DNA from: Enoplolaimus lenunculus
Lineage: Eukaryota > Nematoda > Enoplea > Enoplida > Thoracostomopsidae
Length of the DNA stretch: 64,000 nucleotides
NCBI GenBank assembly: GCA_030248215.1
Contig: JASANG010000835.1
Location: 186,001-250,000 of the forward strand
Reading direction: 5' to 3'
Made by a program: the position numbers and the translations under genes. Shown here in pieces: positions 11,701-23,981 of this stretch; within the stretch, counting starts at the first letter, position 1; every line of letters starts with the position of its first letter. The notes under the pieces were generated by a model. It was not told the origin of the DNA. It saw only the letters and a program-made list of their open reading frames with translations, and searched no databases.

Positions 11701-14494
11701 TGCAACATGCATGTGCAATTTTTTGCTGCGACAACTTGCAGCTACAAGTTTTATTACTGGATTTTCGTACAAACCTTGCAGCTGCAGGTTCTCGCAGGAA
11801 AACCTTGCACATGTAAGCTGCAGCTGCAAATTGTTTTCATCAAAAACTTGCACGTGAAAGCTGCCAGTTGTCGCTGTAAAAACTGGCGTAAGCTTAGTAA
11901 TGCACTTTTAAGAATGTCGAAGCTACGAGATGGTTTAACTTTTAAATTAAAGATTTTCTAGTGAAACAACTACATATCTGTATATTAAAGCTCGTTCCCA
12001 CATACGTGTTTTGGACACCGTTCCAGCAGATTTTTATATCCATGTGCAAATTTGCTTCTATAGTTTTATGTGAAAAATTCTGAAGATGAAGGTGGTTGTT
12101 TACTTTTTCTTTGTGTTGTTATTCAATAAGACAAAGCATATTTGCTTTATGCGTATATTTCAACCTGTATGGAATGTGAATGTGTATATTGTATTTAGCA
12201 AGCTTAATTTTGGGACGCGTATTTTCCGCTGCAGATGGTGGATCCCGGGGTCAATCATTCCTACAGGGCCCACACGGGCTACAAAATTGGTATTACAATT
12301 GAGTACTCAATTGTCAGTCAAGTTTCAAGCTAAGTACAGACTTCTTAAACAAATCCTTCTAAGCATATAAGAGTTGCAAATGTGTGCAGCTACGGATTAC
12401 TCGTGTATATTAAAAATATAAATATAATATATTTATATTTTTAGCATAACATCTTTACAGTTTGCGCGTGTGGCAGCAAAGACCATGGTATTTCTATTTG
12501 GGTACATGAGTTTTTGGTCGATATAAAGTTTTGGAAACTATTAAATGAAGGAATTATAACTTATATGAAAATGTGAATGCTTGCATTGGATTTAGATTGA
12601 GCAGAGAGAATTTCTATTTTTTATTACTTTATTTGTAGATGCAGTAGTCAGGGTGCAAAGCGGAACTAGATTATACCGGAGTCGCAATGGGAACAGCAAA
12701 TTTATATCGGAATCGGAACTACAAAATTTGTGACTATACGGATAATTTGTATTAAGTGTTTATTGATTTATTGATTGTGCAGTCGGAATCGGAATCGTAA
12801 TCGGAACTCGTTTTGAATCGGAATTCTAATCGGAATCGGAATTCCGATTGCACCCTGGTAGTAGTGTGTGAAACCTTATCTGTAGCTGGTGTTAGGTGGT
12901 ATAGTGATTGAGAATATTATGGAAACGGAATACAACTTTTGTAATAACTTAAGCCCAGTATGATACTGCTTTGCGTTTAGTTTTTAGGTTGCCATACTAT
13001 TCTGCAAGCTGAATTTTTAGCAAGATGTGCAGTAGAGTTTTCATTATTTAACTCGATTTGATCTTTTTTAAATCAAATGATCTTAATTTAAAATAACTTG
13101 TTTGTGTACTTACTTTTAGCGAACTGGCGTCGCGCGACCGCTTATGGTGCTTACTGACTTGTTTAAGAATACGGTTATGGACATAGCGTGGTAAGTTTGT
13201 ATAAATATTTTGTGGTTTTGTTTTCCTGGAGCGTTTAAGTATCTGCCAATAACTGAAACGGGATCGTCGTACATTAGGGGATAGTTGGGAATTTTGGCAG
13301 TAACATGTAAATGCCAGTTAACCCTTCCACCTCTCTGATGTGGACGGTAGCCCGCATTTGGAACTGCGTGATACCACAGTAGTGGAATGCAGACATGCTA
13401 CTGTTTGGCATAAACACGAAGAAAAGTTTCACATCATCATGAGATGTTTTATAGCTTGATAGTGGCGTTGTTATGTAATTGTTTTTGTTTGTTTTCATTG
13501 TTTTAGCTGCTGTTTGTTCCTTTTTTGTTGCCAGATTTTCTTGTTTCTTTATTATGTTTTTCTTGTTTTAGGACACGTGACGGGTTATATTTGACCGCAT
13601 GCTCACTGGATGGCTCAGTTGTGTTATGTGATTTTTCGGAAACGTACCGTGATGAAGCAATGTCAGTTCAAGAAAAGGTTAGTGTTTTAGAATTGGGTAT
13701 AGATTTGGTCAACTAATTAATTATTTTTTCATTGTTTACAGTTTACTGATCAGCGCAGGTATAGCGGTAGCCTGCTTTATACTACTCTGGTATCAGTTAC
13801 TTTACATCTGGAAAGGGGGTAAGTAATAGACACTGAAACCTAAATTGCTTCTATGGATTGGTTAATTCCGGAAAAAGCATAGAAGTAAGTATAATTTTAT
13901 ACCTAAAATGTGGCTGATTTCCGCAGCCAGTAGATTAAAGGTTCTCATGTTGACAACAAGCTGGAATATTCTGGCTTCAGTATTTAAGCCGCATAAGCTT
14001 ATTTATCTCAGTGGAGAGTTTAATTTCAGTATAATTTTCTGGTCAAATCTTATGGTTCGTTGCCGTACTTAAATTGGGTTAAATCACTCAATGGGGACAC
14101 AACGCTGGATGGTTACTCCGACCCGTCTATGGAAGAATCAAGTGAGCTCAGACTAGTTGAAGATCCGAGAATTTTGACCGCACGAGAGGAATATGCGAAA
14201 CGAAAACGTCAACAGCGGATTGGAAGCTCAGGTAGGTTCGATAGAAGTTGGTTAGAATTTTTAGTGAAAACGGTGCCGTTTGAGAATTAGTTTACTCTTA
14301 GATCTGTATTCTCAAGTAGCGGTAGCACTTGTTAGCTCGAGGGGTTCGCTACTGCGGGTGAGACTTTAGTATCATTGTTTGCGTTTAGCACAATTTATGT
14401 TGCGCTCAGGGCTTTTCTCTCTGTTCGGAAGGTGGGTGGTTAAATCCCTTCTATTTAGGTCCATATGCCTGACTAAGGTTCAAAACTCTGAAAG

Positions 14495-14528
<34 letters not shown>

Positions 14529-17500
14529 ATTTACGAGCAATTACTCAGAAATGTCAGAACTAAGTATGTAGCTTTCTAGTGTTTGGTTTTTAATATGATT
14601 TTAGCCGATTTAAACCCGAACATCGCAAGCAGTCATAACGGATTTCCGGCCAATATACAAACAAATCTGTCAACGATTCAAGTTGTCGAACTCAGCAGCG
14701 CTAGTGAAATAAAAGAATTGGCCAATGGAGACGTTAATAACGACTACAGCGAGAATCGCAAGCACTCCGTTGTGGTTTCAGGTCAAGTATCTGTCAAACA
14801 TTCGAAGTTTAGCGCCCCTACGGAAGCAAGCACCCACATAGAACGGTCTGCTGCAAACGTAGAAGTTACATCAGGCCAGGGGTCAACGGTTTTTAACGAT
14901 GAGAATGAACGAAATGATGTTGCCAGGGGTTCAGTGGAAACTAAAAAAGACGCCAGTGGGTTCAGCAGGAGTATAACAGATACAACTGAGCGGGCAGAGA
15001 AGTTATGTAATGTGAACATGAGTACAGAGAATGTTTTTTATAGCGAGAATGAAGAAAACCGGGTTGGAGTCTTCAGAAGTGAACCAGAAACTGAAGAGGA
15101 CATGAGTGACGTTTTTAGTAGTACAACAGAGCGGTCAGTGACGGCATCTAGTGCTAACAGGAGTGCACAGAGAGATTACGTTGACCGGAGTAAGTCGGAT
15201 TTAATTGACATCACAGCAAAAGAAGTTGATAGCAGGTTGAAGCAGCAGGGTACCACGCCTGTGGTTATAACGGAGTGTTCGAAGGATGACATCAAAAGAA
15301 CATTAGTTTCAGAGTATAGTACTCCTGGTGAGAAACAAGTCGGAAAGTGTGGGATTAACGGTTCTGTTGTGTTGGCAACATCAACGCCTGTTGTGGAAGC
15401 TAATGTTGCATTTACGAGTGAAGCTGACAAAACCGACGATAGTGTGAAAATAGCCAGGGAATCGCAAAATGATTCAAGTGGAAATTTGGTACTATTAAGT
15501 GGAACTGTATGTGTAATCGGGACTTTCTAAATTTGACATGCATTTTCAAAGTGGACGTGGCGCACATCCGCCAGTAGTTAGGTCTTGTAGCTTTTGAAGC
15601 AGCTAAATAATGAATTTTAGCAATGTTATCGCTATTTATGAATCAAGTAGTAGAAATGATATCTGCAAAAAATTTTGATTCCGGTATATCGTCAATTTAG
15701 GAATGAAACTGTGGTCTATATGGTTTTGATTCTAATTTTCAGGTTGTTCCAAAACAACTTGAATCGCGTACTAAAGACGGCCGTCGGCGAATTCAAACGG
15801 TATTTTTGGGCAATTCAAATAGTTTTGCAGCTACTAGCTCGGCTCCTCCCGCAGCAGGTTTGGCATCCAAAACTGAAAATACCCCAATAAACGCTGGGTT
15901 TCAACAAGAATCCTCAAAGTTAAACAGTGCTACCGGGCCTAAACTGAATTTTTCAAATTACGAATGTGATGAAACAACAGTAGAAAAGCAAAATGTAGCT
16001 GGGATACCTCGGTCGGCATCGACAGGTGTGATTTCAATTTTAGAAAAGTCTACGGGGAATTCAGGAACCTTTGGGCATGCAGGGCAATCGACGAAAAGAA
16101 AGTTGGATTGGGACACGAATTTTGGATTTGCAAACGAAGTGACTGAGGTTGGAGCGAGTAAAACAGATCCCAGTCTAAAAAGGGTCAAGCTGGACGGATA
16201 CGGTGTACAACCAGGGGTAAGTTTGGTTTTGTGTGGTTCTTTAGTTTGGTGAAGGAGATTTTAGACTCGATATCGGTATATTTTTAAAATCTAGTTTCGA
16301 TTCTGTTGTACGCGAAACTATTCGGTGAAAATATTTTGATGCTATGTAGTCAACGCAGAATTTATGTAACAAAGTTTTAAATAATACGTGTAGTTTATCG
16401 AGGAAACTTAAAATCTGTAAAGTTCCTCGTGTGTTAGTAACCAACTCAGAGTGGTTTCATGTGATGGACTAAGTTTCGCATCAAGCGACTTGTACGTTTT
16501 TGGACGATTTGACGTCTTCCAGGGCTGTTCGGTGCAGTGTTGCACAACACGGATCCACATGCAGACAATTTTTGACTTGTGGCGGTGTTCACCGCTACAC
16601 GACATGTATAGCGGTATAGCGCCACCGTTAATGTAAACAAAAACGTTTCATGATAATTTTTATTTTAGCGTGAAGATCAGTCCGCACTGGTTAATCGGCC
16701 TTCTGCGGCAGGGAAACAAACACTTTTCGATTACGGCATTCGTTTGCCTGTGCCTCGAAAGCAAAAGAAACTGCACACTATGGTAAGTCAAAAGGTCATA
16801 TATAGTTAAAATTTTAAAGTGCTAAATTTTTTTAAATTTGAACTTTTTGGCAGGATGGCACCGAATCCGTGCTTTTACAGAATCCGAATCCATTGCTAAT
16901 TTGCAGAATCCGAGTCCGAACCTTGTATTTTGCAAATTTCCGATATGAAACATTTTAAGGCAGTAAGTATAACATTTAATTTTGTATAGATGTACCTAAC
17001 AATTTGTGACCTAAAACAAAAACATGGCATCCGCTCATCAGGGATACAGGAATATTTGGGATTTTGTTAGTGGAATCATGGAAAACCAGCAAAAATTGGC
17101 ATATCAGGGAGAAATTGCCAATTTTCAAAACACCGACCAACGCATAGTTAATCATATACGCTTTCGAAGCAACGTTTTGAATATTACAAAAGCGCGTCAT
17201 ATTTGATAACTGGATATTGCTTTTAGTACTCTGCAACACATTACACTTAGAAAGAGTTTACATCCACATTACTGTTTATTATTTTTCTGAACCTAGGCGT
17301 AATAGAATAAATTATCTGTCGCTATTCGGGCTTATTCGTGAAAAGTCCTGTGGAATGTGTTGTTTCAGATATGTTAATATCTCAAACTAAATAATCTAAA
17401 TAACACAATCCTGAAATAGCGTTCAAAATCTTATGTTACATTTAATAATGCTTGGACTGACAGCAAATTGTATCCGAAATTTCTGCTGTGGGTGTTTGCG

Positions 17501-20500
17501 TTCCCAAAAGACCAACAGAAAGCATTCTGGAAACTTTTTTGAAGAAGCTTTCATGGATTCCGCTTTTGGATCTGGCGGTTTCACAACCGAATCTGAACCG
17601 AAATCTTTGGCCCAATCCAAATGCTAACTTTTGTTGACACACTGAATTTTCGATCACAAAAATCTAGTTGTTTTCCAATTTGTTGTCATTTAATCAGAAT
17701 GGTTCGCCTGCATGCCAAAGTATACTCAAAATTGATATTAAGTTCATGTTTAAATAAAAAGCAAAACATGCGATAATTTAGTTCTTCTTGCTTTAGTCCG
17801 TTATAATTTTATTTAATGGAGTATAGTGTTAGCTATGTTTCCGTGGTTACTCAGTTTTACCATCTTAAACAAATAAGATACTTTTGCTTATGAGTGATAA
17901 ATATCCATCAAGTTGAACTTAGTACAAAAGTTGGAGCTACATCTTTTTGTCTGATTTGGTTAGCCGGCCACACCTTGGGATTGAAAGTAATTTGTTGACT
18001 ATACATATTTTGTTTTAGGTAGCACTAACCAGTAGCTCTACGGATTTGTTAATGCTCGCTGAAAATGAATGCAATATTGATGTGCCAACAAGTTCTCGTT
18101 CGCAAACTGGTCCAATTGCTGTGTCGCAAATTAAAGTCAATCGACTGAAGTCGTACTCTACAAGCAAAGGAAGTTCTAGCAGTGAAAGGGATCAGCAACA
18201 AAAACAACATAAACTTAGATGGGAAACACTACTAGAAACACCTGTGTTATGTTTAGCTGCGAGCAGGTAAGCGGTTTTAGTTAGGGAAATAACGTGGTTT
18301 TAGATTTGACTATATCGGTGAGATATTTCTTGGCGTTATTAGAGGAAAATAACTTTGCTACTTGTTATGGCGTTGTTCACAAGAAGTTTTCTTTATTTCT
18401 GTGTGGAGACAATGGATGTAAAGCGTGTTTGTCTTGTTTTTAGGCAAATCACGTGCGTTGCCTGCGTAGACAGTACGATAAATGTATTTTCCTCACAGTC
18501 AGGAGCTGCTCGTTGGCGTGGCTTAATCCTCGGTGGACAGTGTTGTTTTCTGTGTTGCGCCCAGTGGCTACTTATGGCGGTAACGCAGCGTGGATTAGTT
18601 TATGTTTGGTAGGTTTGGTTTTTGTGCATCCGGTTTTGTTGATGAAGAGCAAAAGCGTATTAATTTTGGGTAATTACATCTTTATTGTAGTAAAATGTAA
18701 ATGAGTACGCTGTGCTTTGTGCTAGGCTATTTAGGATATTTTACAAATTTTAACGGTTAAACACGTTACAACGGTTTGCTGAAGATCATTTATCGTGTGA
18801 TTTTAGGAATGTTAAAGATGACCGAACGCTTTTAGCAGAGAAATCAATATACCCCATAATGTCAGGTATATATTCTTTGTTGGTAGGTATTCGTAGGTGG
18901 AAGTGTCTTTAAGTTGTACTAGTTTTATGCGGTTTCAGAACTAAGTAGTAATTCTTAAGAATGGCTATTTCTGCAGATACGTTAGCTACTTACTAATTAG
19001 CATGTCATGAGATATATCATCTTGATTATCGGTTGTTACTGCATTTAAATAAGAACCTGTGCGGTATAAGACGTAGGGAAAAACTCTACATTGGAACCTA
19101 ATGAAATAGCAGGATTGGTATTGTTTTAGATGACCAAACGGTACATGTTACTGGCGCAGGTTTATCACCCTCTGGCATTCCTATAATGTCTGTTTCAAAT
19201 GGCGCAACATTCTGTTATGCGTTTGATCGCAATCTTTGGTAAGATCGTATTGTTATAATTGGTGTTTGCGCGGGTCTTAGTATTATCTATGTTTCCTGAA
19301 TTAGTTGGTTCTGTCACCTCCAACAATGATTACCGGTTCCTTCTTTGTAAAATCATTTTACATGGCTGTTTCAATTCATTGCACTGTCCAGCTGCTTAGT
19401 GTTTTAGGGTGCTGATATCAAACGATAACGGAAAATTGTGGTGCTTGTCAACAGTCCAGCCAGCGCAAGGTTACTTAGCAGATGAACAAGATCAAGGAAT
19501 ACTCGCTCAAATCAATAAAAAATTTAAGTAAGAAAATAATAACAACTATATTTCGTACTAGCAAGTTGCTGCAATATTTGCACTAGCATCCTAAAATGTT
19601 CGAAGTGTGGTTCAATTCAGTTTGATTAATAGATCGTTTGTATTATCTTGCGTGTGAGGTTATAATCACAAATCAAACTTGAAATAATACCTAACTTACT
19701 AATATTCGTCGTTATCACGGCAAATCAGGTTCTTTGAGTTATTTAATTTAGGTCCCTGTTAAACAATGGCGTAGGATAGTAAAAGCGCAAATTCCAAAGC
19801 GTATAAATTATTACAAAAAGTAGTAGCTTTCATCAGATCCAGAAATTAAACAACCTAATGTTTTAAGCTCTATTCATACTTTCAAGTTTTGTCAACGAGA
19901 ACTCTTGACGGCAAATTCGCGACGTAAATTTTCAACGTGAGAACAGACCTTTGGTTTCAATTTCAGACTATCTGCTGCACAGGTTAAACAACCTGTGAAT
20001 TCAAATATGGCACATTTAGCAACACTTTCGTGGTTGGAATCTCAGTTGCAAGCTGCTCGTTCTCTTGGCTCAGCATCCGAATATAGATGCATGTTGTGCG
20101 AATATGTCAAAGTTCTCACGCAAGCTGGTATGCGTAGACCGGTTCTGGTGCGGGTACAATGTATCTTCTGCAATAGCGCGTGCAGGATGTCAATTTTTAC
20201 ATTCCTGTCAATGTCATGTTGCATTGTGAAAAAATATTTTCTTGACACGACAGAAGTTTTTAAATGCATGTATGTGTCTTTTGGAAATTATGTAGTATTT
20301 TGTGTTACTTTTGTTAATGAGTTCTAGGATTGACTCTTCGACTCAAAGAACTCTGTGATGATCTACTTGGCCCTGTTTACACAAAACAAGCAGACCACGA
20401 GAGAAAGATATTGGTAAGAATTTAGCGTTGTTTGTTGCCAATTAAGGTTTGAACAAGGTACATGGTCAAATTAGTCTTGCTTTTTTTCGAATGGGACGTC

Positions 20501-20870
20501 AGCGTAATGATTGTAGCGAAATTGACTTTCACCTGTAGGTTTTGCAAATATTCGTTTCGGTGGGAAATACTGGACTTTTTAAAAAATGAATTTGCCCATG
20601 TACGACAAAATTGTTTAAGGTCCCTTAAACCCAAACTGTGGATAATTATATATTGTTGAATTTTGAGAGAAAAAAACGAGTTAGTACCTTGAAGTTTAGG
20701 GCATTCTGAAACACGATTTGTTACGCGACGTACTGCTAGTTGTTGCAAACAGCAATCGCTATCAAAGACTATACTTGGAATATCAAGAACAACTTGATTC
20801 GATTAAATGGAGCACAACTGTAGACAGTTCGTCGGAAATATTTACCAATGATTTGTTTGAAGGGCTGTAA
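5749..20870 (+). CDS. HIRA: HIRA, histone H3.3 chaperone (complete, 23 coding exons)
   Basis: Family role: WD40 subunit of the HIR complex, placing H3.3-H4 on chromatin independently of replication and binding ASF1. Exons: 5749-5794, 7257-7319, 8886-8999, 9266-9520, 10418-10513, 10694-10854, 11155-11325, 11462-11512, 12445-12501, 13120-13190, 13572-13677, 14030-14231, 14605-15506, 15743-16216, 16669-16782, 18019-18266, 18444-18608, 18807-18865, 19130-19238, 19408-19527, 19967-20127, 20328-20413, 20700-20870. Phases agree throughout and the sum is 4002 nt (1333 aa). WD40 propeller about residues 1-400 ([43 protein letters not shown]). ASF1-binding B-domain motif [10 protein letters not shown] at about 770-780. 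C-terminal HIRA domain from about 962 ([24 protein letters not shown]). Human HIRA is 1017 aa; the excess is mainly the 300-aa linker in exon 13. A second in-frame ATG lies at 5755. The intron after exon 6 uses a GC donor. Confidence 0.95.
6620..7044. mobile_element. hAT-like MITE in HIRA intron 1, perfect 8-bp target duplication
   Basis: Element 6628-7036 (409 bp) flanked by GTCCACAT at 6620-6627 and again at 7037-7044. Ends: TAGGGTGCAACCGGAATTCC and ATTCCGGTGGCACCCTG. Eight-base target duplications and CAGGG-type ends are typical of the hAT superfamily. The interior is AT-rich and non-coding. A related right end (CCGGCCGCACCCTGG) follows at about 7176-7190. Confidence 0.8.
8010..8415 (+). 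repeat. Interspersed repeat with GGAC tract and hairpin in HIRA intron 2
   Basis: Contains AAAATCGGATCAGCAGTTCC then a CGGACGGACGGACAGACGGA tract (8301-8321). This arrangement is seen near the 3' ends of invertebrate retroposons or Helitron-like repeats. It is followed by a perfect 10-bp stem, AAACTCCGAG/CTCGGAGTTT, at 8366-8390. Class uncertain; no reverse transcriptase or Rep/helicase frame. Confidence 0.4.
10855..11154 (+). other. HIRA intron 6 with GC-AG boundaries
   Basis: The reading frame ends with PFKE at 10854 and resumes with [16 protein letters not shown] at 11155, matching the spacing of human HIRA (PFDEC..THVLRLSWSPDG). The donor would be GAG|GCGAGC, a GC donor. The nearest GT downstream gives a wrong phase. 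Confidence 0.7.
11630..11900. repeat. CAGCTGCAAG-palindrome repeat in HIRA intron 8
   Basis: At least five copies of palindromic or near-palindromic words such as CTTGCAGCTGCAGG, AGCTGCAGCTGCAAATTG and ACTTGCAGCTACAAG in 270 bp. Similar clusters occur at 36090-36290 and 63860-64000, so this is an interspersed family. Open frames across it look incidental. Confidence 0.5.
12641..12865. mobile_element. hAT-like MITE in HIRA intron 9
   Basis: Element 12649-12857 (209 bp), ends CAGGGTGCAAAGCGGAA and TTCCGATTGCACCCTG. Flanks are GCAGTAGT and GTAGTAGT (7 of 8 identical), consistent with an 8-bp hAT target duplication. The inside is rich in CGGAATCGGAA. Confidence 0.75.
13742..13789 (+). other. Possible 48-bp cassette exon in HIRA intron 11
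   Basis: After TTGTTTACAG the frame reads [16 protein letters not shown] and then meets a GT (CTG|GTATCA). It is phase 0 at both ends, so it could be included without shifting the frame. Its YSGSL resembles the YGSLP at the start of exon 12 (YGKSL in human). The simpler join of exon 11 to exon 12 already aligns without gaps, so this may be an alternative exon or chance. Confidence 0.3.
14499..14521 (+). repeat. (AAT)n microsatellite in HIRA intron 12
   Basis: About eight consecutive AAT/ATA units. Confidence 0.8.
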
Positions 20871-21160
20871 ACTGCCGTTTTGCTCTCTGATCATTCATTA
20901 GTATAGACTTTGTGTAGCAAAATAGAGCAAACTTTGCCCTATGCTACTTTTAAGGGCGTAGTAGCCTACAGGTGCTACAGCCTAAGCCTACTGTTTCGGA
21001 GGTCGTAAAAGTAATATAGGCCGTAACATTAATTAAATACGCGAGATTGTTCTGTACTAAAATTGTTATAGCAAGTATTCGTAACTGCAGCCACAGTTTG
21101 AATTCGGCTGTGTCTGCAAAAGCTGTAAGCTAATATTGTGATTACTGCGAACCTAATTCT
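20871..21160 (+). other. HIRA 3' flank
   Basis: Follows the HIRA stop codon. No further exon seen. The first clear AATAAA downstream is at 21421, beyond the MITE at 21169, so the 3' end of the transcript is uncertain. Confidence 0.4.
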
Positions 21161-21323
21161 ATCGGCGACAGGGTGCAACCGGAATTATCAAATACCTGAA
21201 CGGAAAGTTAAAAAACCGGAACCGGAAAACAATTTCAATACCGAAAATAACGGAAAATTTCCGGTGAAAAAATACCGGATTTGCCTACCGGAACCGGAAT
21301 TCATGTTGCACCCTGGTCGGTGC
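21161..21323. mobile_element. Short hAT-like MITE downstream of HIRA
   Basis: Element 21169-21315 (147 bp) with ends CAGGGTGCAACCGGAATTA and AATTCATGTTGCACCCTG. Flanks ATCGGCGA and GTCGGTGC match at 5 of 8 positions, a possibly decayed target duplication. Confidence 0.65.
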
Positions 21324-22618
21324 CTTACAAACAACAAAAACCTACTTCGAGTATAAGATGTGCTGACTGGTAACATGTGTATATTAAACAGAATTTCCAG
21401 CACTATTCAAGCAGTTGTATAATAAATTTAGATATTGTATGTTTTACGCTCACAACAATCAGCTTGTGGGTAAGGGTACTTCCCTTAGAACAACGATTAA
21501 AGAAGTGCTTAAGAAATGAACATTGAGATTCGGAAACTCAAAAAATGCCAAATCGAGTTTGGAATATCCGAAACAGAAAATTTAATTTCGGATAAATATC
21601 CGGCAAGAATTGCCGGATATGCAAAAATATCCGATGCCCATCACTAGTGCGGCAAAATTTCAGAAATATAGGTGTAGAGTCAATTTAAATTAGCATGATA
21701 CGAACGTTGGCAATTTTACACCAAAATTTATCTGTCCTGGGGCACCTCCGAATTCATTAGTGTGTATATTTCATTAATTACTGGTTTTTCTCTTGCTTGT
21801 TGCAACTTATCACATCAATATTTTGATCATTAAACGTTTCGTCGTAATTGCATGGAGAGTGATCGGAAGGCTTAGGCTTGGGAATATGCTTATAAAATAC
21901 TGTTTCACCCATGTTATTTAAACTTGCGAAAGTTTCGATGCGTCCGACATTTTTTCTTTCGAATTTTCGAAAAAAACGGTGAATATTTGTATACCTCAAT
22001 TGGGTTGGCACAAAAATGAAACATTTCTGAAACTTTTGTACTTTATAACTGTTCTCCGTTCCGTTTCCGTTATTTTTGCTGTCAGTTTACATACCCTGCT
22101 GACCTGGCTTCTCCACAGCGGGGGGCGGGCGGATCCCCCAGCACTTTTCGAAATTTTCATTTCCCCCCCGGCGAAAAAGCTGTGAAAAATATATATTAAT
22201 CACAGTTTCAATTATATTTTATATAGTTGTGCTTCTTTCAACTTCTGGTTAAGTTGTCAGTAATAAATAGTTAAAATTATTGTTATTAGCGTTTGCGAGA
22301 ATTTTTTGTCATGTTGAGCGATGAGTAATCTTTAGTTTAGTTGGAAACACGGTCTACAATGAAAATTTGGTCCAAAAAGTCGGTTTGCAAAATTTTAAGC
22401 CTGCCCCCCAGGACCCCACAGATCATCTGGGGCCCCCGGAAAACTGCCCCCCAGCAAAATTAACTAAATAGCCATAATTTTTACTACCTAATTTCGCCTC
22501 ACCTCCGGCTCCGGCAAGTTTCGTTGACCTCCGGCTCCGGTATCTTTCACCTATTTCACCCAGCTTTGCGCATATAGTGTCTTTCACATTTGCAGTGATT
22601 AAATAAAATTTTTCATAC
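21324..22618. other. Spacer with MITE remnants
   Basis: No gene seen. 21860-21925 carries a TTAGGC-core MITE remnant (GGCTTAGGCTTGGGAATATG). About 21905-22098 matches the right half of the GTGTAACCGG hAT-like family, ending CAGTTTACATACCCTG. Around 22500-22570 is a CTCCGG-rich hAT-like fragment. Confidence 0.45.
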
Positions 22619-22795
22619 ACCTAAAAAAGTATTTCTGAATTTATTCAGAAAAGTATTTTCTGTGGCAAATCTGAAACGTTTTTCTGATATTTAAGACAAT
22701 TTTTCTAAAAATAACTAGAAAACGTTTATTTTCAAACTTTATTTCAAAGCTTTTTTGAAATCATTTCTGTTATAACAGAAATACTTTTCAAGTGC
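22619..22795. repeat. Foldback repeat, AAGTATTTCTG ends
   Basis: Left end AAAAAAGTATTTCTGAAT faces right end ACAGAAATACTTTTC. Inside there are repeated TTTCTGA/TCAGAAA words. It resembles a small palindromic MITE. Confidence 0.45.
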
Positions 22796-22954
22796 ACCTT
22801 GCTAATTATATTTCTTAAATGTAAAAATTTTTTTGTTAAATATCAGAAATATTATTTTGAGTGTAGATCCATAACATATCTAGAAAATTAAAAATTTATG
22901 TCACTCAATATCCTAATATAAATAAAGTCAACGAATGATGCAATTTTTAAGAAA

Positions 22955-23080
22955 TTAAAAAGCAACTAAACCCGTTTTTCCACGGATATATTGAAGATCA
23001 CGTACTAATGCTTCTGCAAGCTCAAAAACGTTGATGGATGATCTGTGCGTTGAACAAGTGACATATGGAGATACAAATGA
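22955..23080 (-). CDS. Unrecognised candidate terminal exon
   Basis: After an AG at 23081-23082 the minus strand is open for 41 codons and ends in TAA: SFVSPYV..., then NVFELAEALVRDLQYIRGKT, ending GLVAF. The composition looks protein-like (amphipathic NVFELAEALVRDL), and the acceptor is acceptable but pyrimidine-poor. No upstream exon was found and I recognise no family. It could equally be a chance frame. Confidence 0.25.
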   Translation of the reverse strand, partial: SFVSPYVTCSTHRSSINVFELAEALVRDLQYIRGKTGLVAF

Positions 23081-23805
23081 CTATTTTATTACGTATGTCA
23101 TCATTTGAAGACACATAATGATAAGCATACTGCACACACTACAGAGTTGTCATATATAGTAAACTCGGGTAAACCCGACAATGTTTAAGAAAAATGAAAT
23201 TAATCAGAAGTTAGTTTCTGAACTAAATGCGGCATACACCTGCAATAAATGTTACTTCAATGAGAAACAGAAAAATCTCAGATATAGTAGTAATCACTTC
23301 AAGATTAAAGAAGTATATAGTAGCAGAGATACAACAGGAATTCCAGTTTGAGTTGGAAACCATTTGTACAGCATTCTTTTTAGCACTGTAGGACTGCTTG
23401 GGCGAGAGGAGACACAACTCTACTCACCCTGCGTCCACATCTGAGGAGCCACCGTGGCTTTAGTAAAGTGGTGTTGAATTCAGGACCTGTTAACATGTGT
23501 TTTCCTGGTCTTTCGTGAAGTTTAAACCAATTTCTCACGGTTTCCGCGATGTTTCGTCGCGATTTTGCGAGTATATAACTACTGAGATTATAATAAAAAG
23601 TTTTTCCGTTTTCTTGACATTGCTCGCATTGGAAGGAAATGGAAAAACGTTTTTTTCCGTTGGTTTTTTTCCGGCGGCCAAACTTGGAATTAAATATCGT
23701 CCGAATGAACACTGGCATTATAGGAATCGGACACTGTCAGGATATGACAAGTGCACCATTACCACTACAATAAGTATTCTACAAGCAAAAGATATTTTAC
23801 TAAGC
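23081..23805. other. Spacer with possible SINE-like segment
   Basis: 23380-23470 is GC-richer than its surroundings, with CCACCGTGGCTTTAGTAAAG and GTTGAATTCAGGAC, loosely like tRNA-derived A and B boxes. The longer open frames on both strands show no family resemblance. Confidence 0.3.
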
Positions 23806-23981
23806 ATTAAGAAATTTACGGCCAAATTAATCATAATTCTTTTTGTTACTATATTAATAAACGAAGCCGCCCAGAAAGCAGGGTTCGTGTCTTATTAAGA
23901 AATTTACGGCCAAATTAATCATAATTCTTTTTGTTACTATATTAATAAACGAAGCCGCCCAGAAAGCAGGGTTCGTGTCTT
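23806..23981 (+). repeat. 88-bp perfect tandem duplication
   Basis: Bases 23806-23893 and 23894-23981 appear identical (starting ATTAAGAAATTTACGGCC, ending GGTTCGTGTCTT). With no visible divergence it is either recent or an assembly artefact. Confidence 0.9.
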
